From the NCBI GenBank assembly GCA_026002045.1, contig BOAV01000084.1, positions 1 through 10,766 of the forward strand: DNA of 10,766 nt. The letters are read 5' to 3'. The notes beneath the pieces were generated by a model. The model was not told the DNA's origin, ran no database searches, and worked only from the letters and a program-made list of their open reading frames with translations. Source of the DNA: Spirochaetia bacterium. GTDB lineage: Bacteria > Spirochaetota > Spirochaetia > Treponematales > Breznakiellaceae. The position numbers and the translations under genes are program-made. Shown one piece after another: positions 1-5,671 of the stretch. The number at the start of each line of letters is the position of its first letter. The stretch's first letter is position 1.

Positions 1-17
1 GTTTTAAGGAGTGGCGG

Positions 18-1019
18 ATGTTGAAAAAATACCTGATTTTTATTGGATCTACGCCGGATGATCTGAAGAATGAACGTCGGGAGCTGCCCCGGATCGTTAT
101 GGAAATGGGCCATATCCCGGTTTCAGTAGACGAAGACAACACCGCTCTTGTAAACAAAACTATCGGGGAATGTGATTATTTTATCTCCCTTATTGCCCAC
201 CGGTACGGCGAGGCGTTGGAAAGTGAATATACCCAGGCGCTCAGGTGCGGGGTTCCGGTTATCTCCCTTATTATTGATGAAAAAGCACGGTGGAAGGGGA
301 CAAAAAAGGAAACCGAGCCGGCCCTTATCCGCAAATTGAATGATTTTAAGGCCGAACTGCGGGGCGGGCTTTCCCTCCGCCGGGGCTGCTCTGCAACCTG
401 GCTTAATACGGCGGAGCTGCGCCAAAAGGCCCAGAATCTTTTGATTCAGGCTATCAACCTTGATCCCCGGCCGGGCTGGATCCCGGCAACCCAGGCGGCA
501 GATCCGGTGGTGGCCAATGAAATTGCCCGGCTGAGCAGCGAAAACGAGGACTTCAGGCGGCGGATCGGGCTGGATGGCGGCAAAATCCTGGCCGGCGTGC
601 GGGAACAGATACGGCACACCCTCAAAGTGCTGGTATTGAACCGGGTGGCCATCAGTTTTTACTATACTTCCGGGGAGAACTGGGAAAACACCCGGAAATT
701 CCGGTACCTGCGGGTCTTCAATATTTTGGCCCCGGAACTTGCCCTGGGGAAAAATACGGTGGAAATTTCCCGGTTCCTGGGGAATGTGCTCAACCCGGAT
801 TTGGAAAAAACGGTCCGCAAGGATTACCCTACCCCTTCCAACACGATCAAAAAAATTATGGCGGATTTTTCCCTGCTCCGCCTGGTAAAATGCACCGGGG
901 GCGATACGGAAAACGGCGGCAAGGACAATGAGCTCTGGGAAATAACCGAATACGGAAAGGAACTGTACGCCGTTTACCGTATACGGCAGCTTGAGCGCGC
1001 TTTTGTAAAGAAGGAATAG
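18..1019 (+). CDS. DUF4062-domain protein with C-terminal winged-helix-like region
   Basis: The 333-residue product begins with a DUF4062 domain (about residues 4-90). Visible family marks are the beta strand ending IGST (8-11), DDLKNER (14-20), the ECDYF strand (51-55), HRYG (61-64) and a conserved Glu-Tyr-Ala-like helix (EYTQAL, 70-75). Residues 160-185 are charged and probably helical. Residues 240-330 contain a short wing-like segment and an 'LWEITEYGKEL' ending typical of winged-helix folds. DUF4062 is related to the TIR/Rossmann-like sensor domains often found fused to STAND or other signalling modules; no enzymatic activity is established for this architecture. The start is supported by AGGAG at 7-11, six bases upstream. 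The next gene begins 2 bp after the stop, so the two are probably co-transcribed and translationally coupled. The partner and ligand are unknown. The winged-helix call is inferred from pattern only. Confidence 0.8.
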   Translation: MLKKYLIFIGSTPDDLKNERRELPRIVMEMGHIPVSVDEDNTALVNKTIGECDYFISLIAHRYGEALESEYTQALRCGVPVISLIIDEKARWKGTKKETEPALIRKLNDFKAELRGGLSLRRGCSATWLNTAELRQKAQNLLIQAINLDPRPGWIPATQAADPVVANEIARLSSENEDFRRRIGLDGGKILAGVREQIRHTLKVLVLNRVAISFYYTSGENWENTRKFRYLRVFNILAPELALGKNTVEISRFLGNVLNPDLEKTVRKDYPTPSNTIKKIMADFSLLRLVKCTGGDTENGGKDNELWEITEYGKELYAVYRIRQLERAFVKKE

Positions 1020-1021
1020 CC

Positions 1022-2095
1022 ATGGACAGTGCAGGTATTTCCGGCGAACAGGAAAAGGATTTTTTTGTCAGGATTCTCCGGCAATTAGGCGCCAATCAGG
1101 ACCCCTACCTTTCCATTTCGGATATTTTGAAGAATACCTGTAACTTTTTCGGGTTCTACTCCGGTTTTGTCTACGAAGCGGATGAGACCCAGGTTTTTCA
1201 TCTCTGCGAAAAGTATCCCCGTGAGAACGCGCAATTCAAGGATCATTTTCTCCTCTCCGATTACCTGAGCGGGGAAGAGATTGAAGAACTGGTGAAACAC
1301 TCAGGGGAAATTGTCTACCTCAATTCCCGGCAAACCCCGCTGGGGACGAAATTTCTGGAACTTTTTTCCGCCAAAACCCTGGTCATGGTTCCGGTGATCC
1401 TTGAACAGAAAAACCTCATCGCCTTTGTGGGCCTTATGGACCGTCGGCATCCGGTCCGCCTGAGCAAACATGCAATCGACGACGCCGACGCGGTGCTTTC
1501 GGTGCTGGCGGGGCATATCAAGATCCGGATATACCAAAAACGGCTTGAAAGCGCCCTTGAATCAATACAGAAGATGGCGGAAAACGACCCCCTGACCGGC
1601 CTGCCCAACCGGCGGAAATTCATAGCCGATATCGTGGAAAGCCTTAAACGGATGAAGGAAAACGACTCCTCGGGGTACCTGCTCTTCATGGATCTGGATG
1701 ATTTCAAACTTACCAACGATACCCTGGGGCATCTGGCGGGGGACAACCTGCTCTTCAGCATCGGAGAATTCCTCTACGGCGAGCGGGAAACCCTGGGGAT
1801 GCCCTACCGCTACGGAGGGGATGAGTTCGTGATCATTGCGGAAAACACAGGCCCCGCCGCCCTGGAAAATATCCGGGATATCCTGCTCCGCCGTTTCAAC
1901 GCAAACTGGATGCTGGGGGAACACGCGGTCCCCTGTAGTATCAGCATTGGGGCGGCCCCCATTCCCCAGGGAGACATGCCCTTTGAGAAGCTTATCCAGG
2001 CGGCGGATACCGCCATGTATGAAGTAAAAAAAAGCGGCAAACACGGATTTCTAATGCTTGAAAAGCATCTGCTTGAGAAGCATCTCGACAAATAA
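1022..2095 (+). CDS. GAF-like sensor / GGDEF diguanylate cyclase
   Basis: This 357-residue cytoplasmic protein has an N-terminal GAF-like sensor region (about 30-170), a helical linker (about 168-188) and a GGDEF domain (about 189-345). The domain shows DPLTGLPNR (189-197), the metal-binding MDLDDF (223-228), NDTLGH (232-237), an intact GGDEF signature at 265-269 and AADTAMYEVKKSGK (327-340). It should therefore make cyclic di-GMP from two GTP. The allosteric I-site RxxD normally five residues before the signature is absent (ETLG instead), so product inhibition through that site is not expected. No transmembrane segment or signal peptide is seen. AAGGA at 1011-1015 lies six bases before the ATG, inside the end of the DUF4062 gene, which indicates coupling. 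The C-terminus carries a small tandem duplication encoding LEKHL twice. The ligand of the GAF-like region is unknown. Confidence 0.9.
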   Translation: MDSAGISGEQEKDFFVRILRQLGANQDPYLSISDILKNTCNFFGFYSGFVYEADETQVFHLCEKYPRENAQFKDHFLLSDYLSGEEIEELVKHSGEIVYLNSRQTPLGTKFLELFSAKTLVMVPVILEQKNLIAFVGLMDRRHPVRLSKHAIDDADAVLSVLAGHIKIRIYQKRLESALESIQKMAENDPLTGLPNRRKFIADIVESLKRMKENDSSGYLLFMDLDDFKLTNDTLGHLAGDNLLFSIGEFLYGERETLGMPYRYGGDEFVIIAENTGPAALENIRDILLRRFNANWMLGEHAVPCSISIGAAPIPQGDMPFEKLIQAADTAMYEVKKSGKHGFLMLEKHLLEKHLDK

Positions 2096-2113
2096 TACAA
2101 AAAATGTTATTCT
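2085..2113 (+). promoter_or_regulatory. Candidate promoter for the acyl-CoA ligase, possibly leaderless
   Basis: TCGACA (2085-2090) is followed after 17 bp by TATTCT (2108-2113), one and two mismatches from the sigma-70 consensus. A transcript starting 6-8 bases after the -10 would begin at or beside the ATG at 2120. No Shine-Dalgarno is visible before that ATG, which fits a leaderless mRNA. The -35 overlaps the stop end of the GGDEF gene. Confidence 0.4.
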
Positions 2114-2119
2114 GTTTTT

Positions 2120-3904
2120 ATGCTTAATTATTCAGATTACATTGCAGATTGGCCGGACATACCCTACCCCAATTTTATTGCGTGGCTTGAGGGAAACGAG
2201 AAGGAATGGGGAAAGAATTCCGCCATTTTTTACCGCTCAGGAAAACAGAAGGACTTTACCATCTGGACATACACCCGGTTTGCAGCGGAATGCCGCCGGG
2301 TAGGCCGGGGGCTCCTCGCCGCGGGCCTTTCCAAGGGTGACCGGGTAGTGCTTTGGGCGGAAAACCGCCCCGAATGGATGGCAGTCTGGATGGGCGCCGC
2401 CATCGCGGGCCTGGTAATCGTCCCCGTGGACTTTCTTGTCTCCGAAAACGAATGTCTCAATATCATCAAATTAACCAGGGCAAAGGCCTTTTTTTATTCC
2501 GACAGGAAACGCTCCTTTGCGGACTCCCTTGGCGCCGATCTGGCCATAAAGGTGAAGGTCTGCATCAGCAAGGCCGAAGAAGGCGCCAAGGGTATTGATG
2601 GCGGCTCAAGCCCCGCAGGCGATTGGGACAGTTTTGGGGTAAATGCCGCGGCCCAAACCCTGCCTGCCGCGTCTGAGGTGGCCCCCCAGGACCCGGTTTC
2701 GATAGTATTCACCAGCGGGACCACCGGTTTTGCCAAGGGGGTCACCCTCTCCCACAAGGGCATAATCGCCAATACCAGCGCCGCAATCCGGTCCCTGCGG
2801 GCCCTTCCCAGCGATGTGTTCATCAATGTGCTGCCCCTGCACCATACCTACCCCACCACCTGTTCCTTTATGGCCCCCCTCAGCTGCGGGGCGGGGACCA
2901 TCATCGTAGAAAAACTGGTAGGCAAGGTAGTGATCGACGATATCCACGATGCCGGGGGAACCTTCCTCATCGCGGTGCCCCTCCTCTACGACAAGGTGAT
3001 GGCCGCCATCGATCAGGGCTTCAAAAAACTCAGCCCCCCCCTGCAGGCGATCTTTAACGTGCTGCGGAAAATTTCGCTGGACCGGGCAAATAAGGGTAAA
3101 ATCCGCTTCGGCCGGATCGCCCTCTCCATTATTCGCAAGAAGGCGAACCTTGCATCCATCAGGATAATGGTCGCCGGGGGCGGCCCCCTTAACCCCAAGA
3201 CCGCGGACTTCTTCGACTCCTTCGGCTTCAACATGGTCCAGGGCTACGGGATGAGCGAGAACGGCCCCCTTATCAGCGTGAACACCCCCGAGCACCGGCG
3301 GAACGCCTCGGTGGGCCTCCCGGTAAAATACACGGATGTCAAAATCATCGATCAGGAAAATCAGGATGAACCGGGGCACGGCGAAATCGCCGTAAAGTCC
3401 CCTTCGCTCATGCTGGGCTATTACGAAAACCCCGAAGCCACCGCGGAGATGTTCACCCCCGACGGTTACCTGAAAACCGGGGACCTGGGCTACCGGGACG
3501 AGGAGGGCTACATCTATATTAATGGCAGGAAGAAAAACCTCATCGTCAGTTCCGGAGGCAAGAACATTTACCCCGAAGAGATCGAAGCCCATTTTGACGG
3601 TTCCCGGGTCATCGGGGAAATTCTCATCATCGGCCGCAAGGAAGAGGAATTCGGCGGCGAGCAGATAGTCGCCGTGGTGGTTCCCAACTTTGAAGCCCTT
3701 GCGCTGGATTATCCCAAACAGGAATTGGACGACAATTTCCTTTCGGGGCTCATCAAAAAAGAAATTGAGGAAGTAAACCGTACCCTGGTGGGCTACAAAA
3801 AGATCACCGATTTTGTCCTCCGCCGGGAGCCCTTTGAGAAAAACGCCCAGCAGAAGATCCGCAGGTTTTTGTATAAAAGCTACGAAAAGGCCCAACAGTC
3901 ATAG
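2120..3904 (+). CDS. Long-chain acyl-CoA synthetase-like AMP-forming ligase
   Basis: The 594-residue protein is an ANL-superfamily adenylating enzyme. It should activate a carboxylic acid, most likely a fatty acid, with ATP to an acyl-adenylate and then form the CoA thioester in the cytoplasm. The P-loop TSGTTGFAKG is at 198-207, the A5 motif YGMSENGP at 376-383, KTGDLG at 452-457 with the ribose-binding Asp, and GRKKNL at 469-474 followed by SSGGKNIYPEEIE. The C-terminal adenylation lysine is K579 in QQKIRR. Length and motif order match the FadD-type long-chain family rather than acetyl-CoA synthetases. Substrate chain length cannot be read from sequence. The gene follows the GGDEF gene by 24 bp but seems to have its own promoter. 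No ribosome-binding site is visible. A large hairpin lies just downstream. Confidence 0.88.
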   Translation: MLNYSDYIADWPDIPYPNFIAWLEGNEKEWGKNSAIFYRSGKQKDFTIWTYTRFAAECRRVGRGLLAAGLSKGDRVVLWAENRPEWMAVWMGAAIAGLVIVPVDFLVSENECLNIIKLTRAKAFFYSDRKRSFADSLGADLAIKVKVCISKAEEGAKGIDGGSSPAGDWDSFGVNAAAQTLPAASEVAPQDPVSIVFTSGTTGFAKGVTLSHKGIIANTSAAIRSLRALPSDVFINVLPLHHTYPTTCSFMAPLSCGAGTIIVEKLVGKVVIDDIHDAGGTFLIAVPLLYDKVMAAIDQGFKKLSPPLQAIFNVLRKISLDRANKGKIRFGRIALSIIRKKANLASIRIMVAGGGPLNPKTADFFDSFGFNMVQGYGMSENGPLISVNTPEHRRNASVGLPVKYTDVKIIDQENQDEPGHGEIAVKSPSLMLGYYENPEATAEMFTPDGYLKTGDLGYRDEEGYIYINGRKKNLIVSSGGKNIYPEEIEAHFDGSRVIGEILIIGRKEEEFGGEQIVAVVVPNFEALALDYPKQELDDNFLSGLIKKEIEEVNRTLVGYKKITDFVLRREPFEKNAQQKIRRFLYKSYEKAQQS

Positions 3905-3911
3905 ACTAAGT

Positions 3912-3968
3912 CCCCAGCCCCTCTGCAACCGTGGCGGCCCACGGGCCACGGCGGCGGGAGGGCTGGGG
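3912..3968. repeat. Two-tier hairpin downstream of the ligase gene
   Basis: An outer 9-bp perfect stem, CCCCAGCCC (3912-3920) with GGGCTGGGG (3960-3968), encloses an inner 7-bp stem, CCGTGGC (3929-3935) with GCCACGG (3945-3951). It starts 7 bp after the ligase stop. Neither strand has a T-run after it, so it is not a canonical intrinsic terminator. It may stabilise the 3' end of the mRNA, act with Rho, or be a REP-like element. It lies between the convergent ligase gene and the antitoxin pseudogene. Confidence 0.5.
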
Positions 3969-4152
3969 GAATTTGTAGGGTTTATCGCCTGAGCAACTGC
4001 ATTGATTTGAGTACGGCCTGTTCGTCAATAAGTTTACCGGCAATGTATTTATGAATAACACTTGAAATGAGCGTCTGATACGGGAGCCCTTCACCCGCCG
4101 ATTTCTGTTTGATTTTTGCCAAATCGTATTCCGAAATACGTATATTGATATT

Positions 4153-4259
4153 GGACTTGTTTAAGAACCCGGTTGGTTCTTAAACAAGTCTTGCAAAATG
4201 CTCCGCATTTTGCGTTTTTTAGCAGAAGTTGTTCAATAACTGAAGTTATTGAACAACTC
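4153..4259. mobile_element. MITE-like triple-hairpin insertion element
   Basis: About 107 bp inserted in the antitoxin gene consists almost wholly of three perfect hairpins. Hairpin 1 has 16-bp arms (4154-4169 and 4175-4190, 5-nt loop). Hairpin 2 has 9-bp arms (4193-4201 and 4205-4213, loop TCC). Hairpin 3 has 14-bp arms (4227-4240 and 4245-4258, 4-nt loop). TATT occurs immediately on both sides (4149-4152 and 4260-4263), consistent with a 4-bp target duplication, or with TATT being an insertion tetranucleotide. The outer ends are imperfect inverted repeats (GGACTTGTTTAAGAAC against GAGTTGTTCAATAAC, about 12 of 15 aligned bases). There is no coding capacity, so it must have been mobilised in trans. 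I do not recognise the family. Confidence 0.7.
4193..4220 (+). terminator. Terminator-like hairpin inside the insertion element
   Basis: A 9-bp stem, GCAAAATGC with GCATTTTGC (loop TCC), is followed by GTTTTTT at 4214-4220. On the + strand this has the form of an intrinsic terminator and could stop read-through from the ligase gene. On the minus strand it has no following T-run. Confidence 0.5.
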
Positions 4260-4458
4260 TATTCTTTGTTTTATTTGCGGCGGCGATAATCATTTCGATT
4301 TCCGCTTGTTCGCCTTCCGTTACCGGCACAAAAAAATCCGCGGCATCTTCAATTTCCTGCTCAAAATTATCAAGCGGGCTCAGTTGAGGATCGAGGTTAG
4401 TTTTCATTTTTCTTTTCTCCATTACGATCTCCGCTATATCAGGCATTTTGGCATTTTT

Positions 4459-4471
4459 GGTGTCAGACACC
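4459..4471. repeat. Short palindrome next to tandem GGCATTTT repeats
   Basis: GGTGTC-A-GACACC is a perfect inverted repeat with 6-bp arms around one base. It is preceded by two head-to-tail copies of GGCATTTT (4442-4449, 4450-4457). It lies between the HicB stop and the antitoxin pseudogene start, so it could be an operator for the latter or a fragment of a dispersed palindromic repeat. I cannot tell which. Confidence 0.35.
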
Positions 4472-4481
4472 CCTGCGCGGA

Positions 4482-4694
4482 TCAGGTGGTGACCGGGACG
4501 GGATAATAGGTTTGGCGGGGAGCGCTTTCATGCTGGGTCGCCAGACCTTCGAGATATCCGGTGAGGGCTTCTTTTGCCATGGCTTGGGCTTCTTCCAGGG
4601 TTTCGCCCCAGGTATAGCAGCCGGGAAGATCGGGAAATTCGACGCTGTAGGTGCCGTTGGTGTCTTGCCAGATGTGCGCAACGTAGGTTCTCAT
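4482..4694 (-). CDS. HicB-family antitoxin, apparently without HicA
   Basis: The 70-residue product (MRTYVAHIWQ...) carries the partial RNase H-like HicB fold: YSVEFPDLPGCYTWGETLEEA (17-37), then the helix AMAKEALTGYLEGLA. In known systems HicB neutralises the mRNA-cleaving HicA. I chose the ATG at 4694 over an upstream one at 4742 because AGGA (4704-4701) lies six bases before it and a strong promoter lies just upstream, which would make the longer form untranscribed in part. The protein ends soon after the HicB core, without a separate C-terminal DNA-binding domain. No HicA-like frame is present on either side: upstream holds only promoter and repeats, downstream the broken antitoxin. It may be a solitary HicB or a remnant. 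Confidence 0.8.
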   Translation of the reverse strand: MRTYVAHIWQDTNGTYSVEFPDLPGCYTWGETLEEAQAMAKEALTGYLEGLATQHESAPRQTYYPVPVTT

Positions 4695-4713
4695 TTTAAA
4701 TCCTGCCTCCAAT

Positions 4714-4742
4714 AGTATACTGCTGCTACCTGCTGCTATCAA
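4714..4742 (-). promoter_or_regulatory. Promoter of the HicB gene with a tandem 10-bp repeat in its spacer
   Basis: On the minus strand TTGATA (4742-4737) and TATACT (4719-4714) are separated by 17 bp, each one mismatch from consensus. The predicted start near 4707 leaves a leader of about 13 nt carrying AGGA. The spacer is two tandem copies of TGCTGCTA(C/T)C on the + strand (4721-4730 and 4731-4740), one helical turn apart, which suits an autoregulatory operator. Confidence 0.65.
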
Positions 4743-4744
4743 GC

Positions 4745-4767
4745 AAAAAAGCCCCTCGTACAGGGCT
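4745..4767 (-). terminator. Weak terminator-like hairpin
   Basis: On the minus strand AGCCC (4767-4763) pairs with GGGCT (4754-4750) and runs directly into six T residues (4750-4745). The stem is short. It ends three bases before the -35 of the HicB promoter and would insulate that gene from upstream minus-strand transcription. No minus-strand gene feeding it is visible. Confidence 0.35.
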
Positions 4768-4848
4768 CCTACATTTATTTTTTCTCATTGTCAAATTTAC
4801 TCAGAACTGCGATATTTCTGAAAAAAAGAACAACCGCGAAGGCGACAA

Positions 4849-4900
4849 AGGCGCAGAAGGAAGGAAAACGACACGAAACGGGGTATTCCCTTCTGCGCCT
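4849..4900. repeat. 12-bp inverted repeat of the GGCGCAGAAGG type
   Basis: AGGCGCAGAAGG (4849-4860) is mirrored by CCTTCTGCGCCT (4889-4900), with degenerate extra copies at 4839-4847 and 4901-4906. The stretch 4768-4915 has no supportable coding frame. The sequence resembles the low-complexity 'cgcagagg' repeats scattered in many bacterial genomes and may mark an old insertion or a REP-like pair. Confidence 0.45.
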
Positions 4901-4915
4901 CTGCGCTCCCTATGC

Positions 4916-4945
4916 TTGACAACTTAGCTAAGTCTTAGCTAAACT
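4916..4945 (+). promoter_or_regulatory. Promoter/operator of the Phd-PIN toxin-antitoxin pair
   Basis: A consensus TTGACA (4916-4921) and TAAACT (4940-4945) are 18 bp apart. Between and overlapping them are two copies of CTTAGCTAA (4923-4931 and 4934-4942), each built on the palindrome TTAGCTAA, with centres 11 bp apart. The arrangement fits cooperative binding of antitoxin or toxin-antitoxin complex on one DNA face and blockage of RNA polymerase. GGAGGA (4961-4966) then precedes the ATG at 4970. Confidence 0.65.
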
Positions 4946-4969
4946 TATGGCAATAGAATCGGAGGAACC

Positions 4970-5290
4970 ATGAAGGATCATTTTGCCGCAGAACAGGAAG
5001 TAAAGTATCTTGCGGAACCGCAAACCATCCCCATCCACGAGGCAAAGTCCACCCTGTCCAAACTGGTAAAGCGGGCGGCGGCGGGGGAACGGATCTATAT
5101 CGGCGGCTATGGAAAGGCGGAGGCCGTACTCGTGTCGGTGGATGCAATACCCAGGAAGAAGCCGGTGAGCGAATTTTTTGGCTGTATGAAGGATGTGCCC
5201 CTTCCCGAAGGCTGGGATGATCCGCTGCCGGACGAAGTAATAGAATCTTTTTACAGTATGCAGGGGCTGGAGGATTTTGAAATCAAATGA
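4970..5290 (+). CDS. Phd/YefM-family antitoxin
   Basis: This 106-residue protein has the Phd/YefM DNA-binding fold at about residues 19-58: TIPIHEAKSTLSKLVKRAAAGERI followed by the strand-turn GGYGKAEAVLVSVD. The C-terminal half (60-106, acidic, with PLPEGWDDPLPDEVIESFY) is the expected toxin-wrapping tail. It should bind and neutralise the PIN toxin encoded next and repress its own promoter. The start has GGAGGA at 4961-4966. Its stop overlaps the toxin start in ATGA (5287-5290), the usual coupling for such pairs. About 18 residues precede the Phd core, slightly more than is common. Confidence 0.88.
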   Translation: MKDHFAAEQEVKYLAEPQTIPIHEAKSTLSKLVKRAAAGERIYIGGYGKAEAVLVSVDAIPRKKPVSEFFGCMKDVPLPEGWDDPLPDEVIESFYSMQGLEDFEIK

Positions 5291-5667
5291 CCAGCTTCCT
5301 TGTAGACACCAATGTGATTATATGGCTCGCCGGGGATAACCGCCGGATAAAACAGGTTAAGGAACTGATCTTTTCCGAAGATACCCAGGTTTTTGTCAGC
5401 GCGGTCTCCTGGTGGGAGATCGCAATCAAAATACGGATTGGGAAACTGCCGGTCCGCCTTAACACTCTCCGTGCCCTTGCGGAGGAACATAGCTTTCTCG
5501 AACTCCCCCTAAGCAGCAGATATGCGGACACCCTGGCGGAACTCCCCAGGATCCACAACGACCCCTTCGACCACATGCTCCTGGCCCAGGCGATTACCGA
5601 GCCCATGCGCTTCATCACCGGGGATGCCATTTTGGCGGATTATTCGTCCCTGGTAATGGTGATTTAA
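5287..5667 (+). CDS. PIN-domain ribonuclease toxin (VapC-like)
   Basis: The 126-residue protein is a single PIN domain. The metal-binding acidic residues are all present: D7 in LVDTNVIIWL, E44 in SWWEIAIK, D95 in DPFDHMLLAQA and D113 in FITGD. It should be a Mg2+-dependent endoribonuclease, with tRNA or rRNA targets in characterised relatives, held inactive by the upstream Phd-type antitoxin. GGAGG at 5269-5273 is 13 bases upstream, rather far, so translation probably relies on coupling through the ATGA overlap. All catalytic positions are intact and the length is normal, so the pair looks functional. The gene converges on the ECF operon with 4 bp between stop codons and no terminator. Confidence 0.92.
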   Translation: MTSFLVDTNVIIWLAGDNRRIKQVKELIFSEDTQVFVSAVSWWEIAIKIRIGKLPVRLNTLRALAEEHSFLELPLSSRYADTLAELPRIHNDPFDHMLLAQAITEPMRFITGDAILADYSSLVMVI

Positions 5668-5671
5668 TTCC

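Larger units (their letters stand above)
3982..4407 (-). pseudogene. CopG/RHH-type antitoxin gene interrupted by a hairpin element
   Basis: Read on the minus strand, the ATG at 4407 is preceded by GGAG (4420-4417) at nine bases and encodes 49 residues beginning MKTNLDPQLS and ending AANKTKN. An in-frame run then brings RVVQ and a TAA at 4248-4246. The second half resumes in the same frame at 4149 with INIRISEYDLAKIK and continues through GEGLPYQTLISSVIHKY to a TAA at 3984-3982. That C-terminal half is the characteristic ribbon-helix-helix block of CopG-family antitoxins with GLPYQTLI. Between the halves lies a 107-bp hairpin element plus a duplicated TATT. Removing 111 bp gives a seamless 104-residue antitoxin, ...KTKNINIRIS.... 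Three in-frame TAA codons in the insert make the present gene non-functional as a full-length protein. No partner toxin is seen next to it, so it may have been an orphan or its toxin is gone. Confidence 0.85.

Noticed and set aside
123..617. 164-codon minus-strand frame opposite the DUF4062 gene
   Set aside because: Composition is proline/arginine-rich as in antisense frames of GC-rich DNA; no initiation signals.
2606..3895. 429-codon open frame on the minus strand opposite the ligase gene
   Set aside because: It is the antisense shadow of a GC-rich gene with clear adenylation motifs; its product shows no recognisable domain and it has no promoter or ribosome-binding site.
3912..3968. Intrinsic terminator for the ligase gene
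   Set aside because: The stem is strong, but it is followed by GAATTTG and no T-run on the + strand, nor by one on the minus strand; recorded as a hairpin only.
3906..4094. 62-codon minus-strand frame near the ligase 3' end
   Set aside because: It is out of frame with the real antitoxin C-terminal half, which reads as an RHH block in the adjacent frame.
4149..4263. CRISPR array or tandem-repeat reading of the three hairpins
   Set aside because: The hairpins differ in sequence and arm length, spacers are 2-13 bp, and there is no repeated unit of constant length.
4249..4506. 85-codon + strand frame
   Set aside because: It runs opposite the first half of the CopG-type antitoxin, which has a proper start and a family match on the other strand.
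4744..4915. A hidden HicA or other small toxin upstream of HicB
   Set aside because: I see no double-stranded RNA-binding-like HicA pattern on the minus strand; the region holds a weak terminator, inverted repeats and stop-rich frames.
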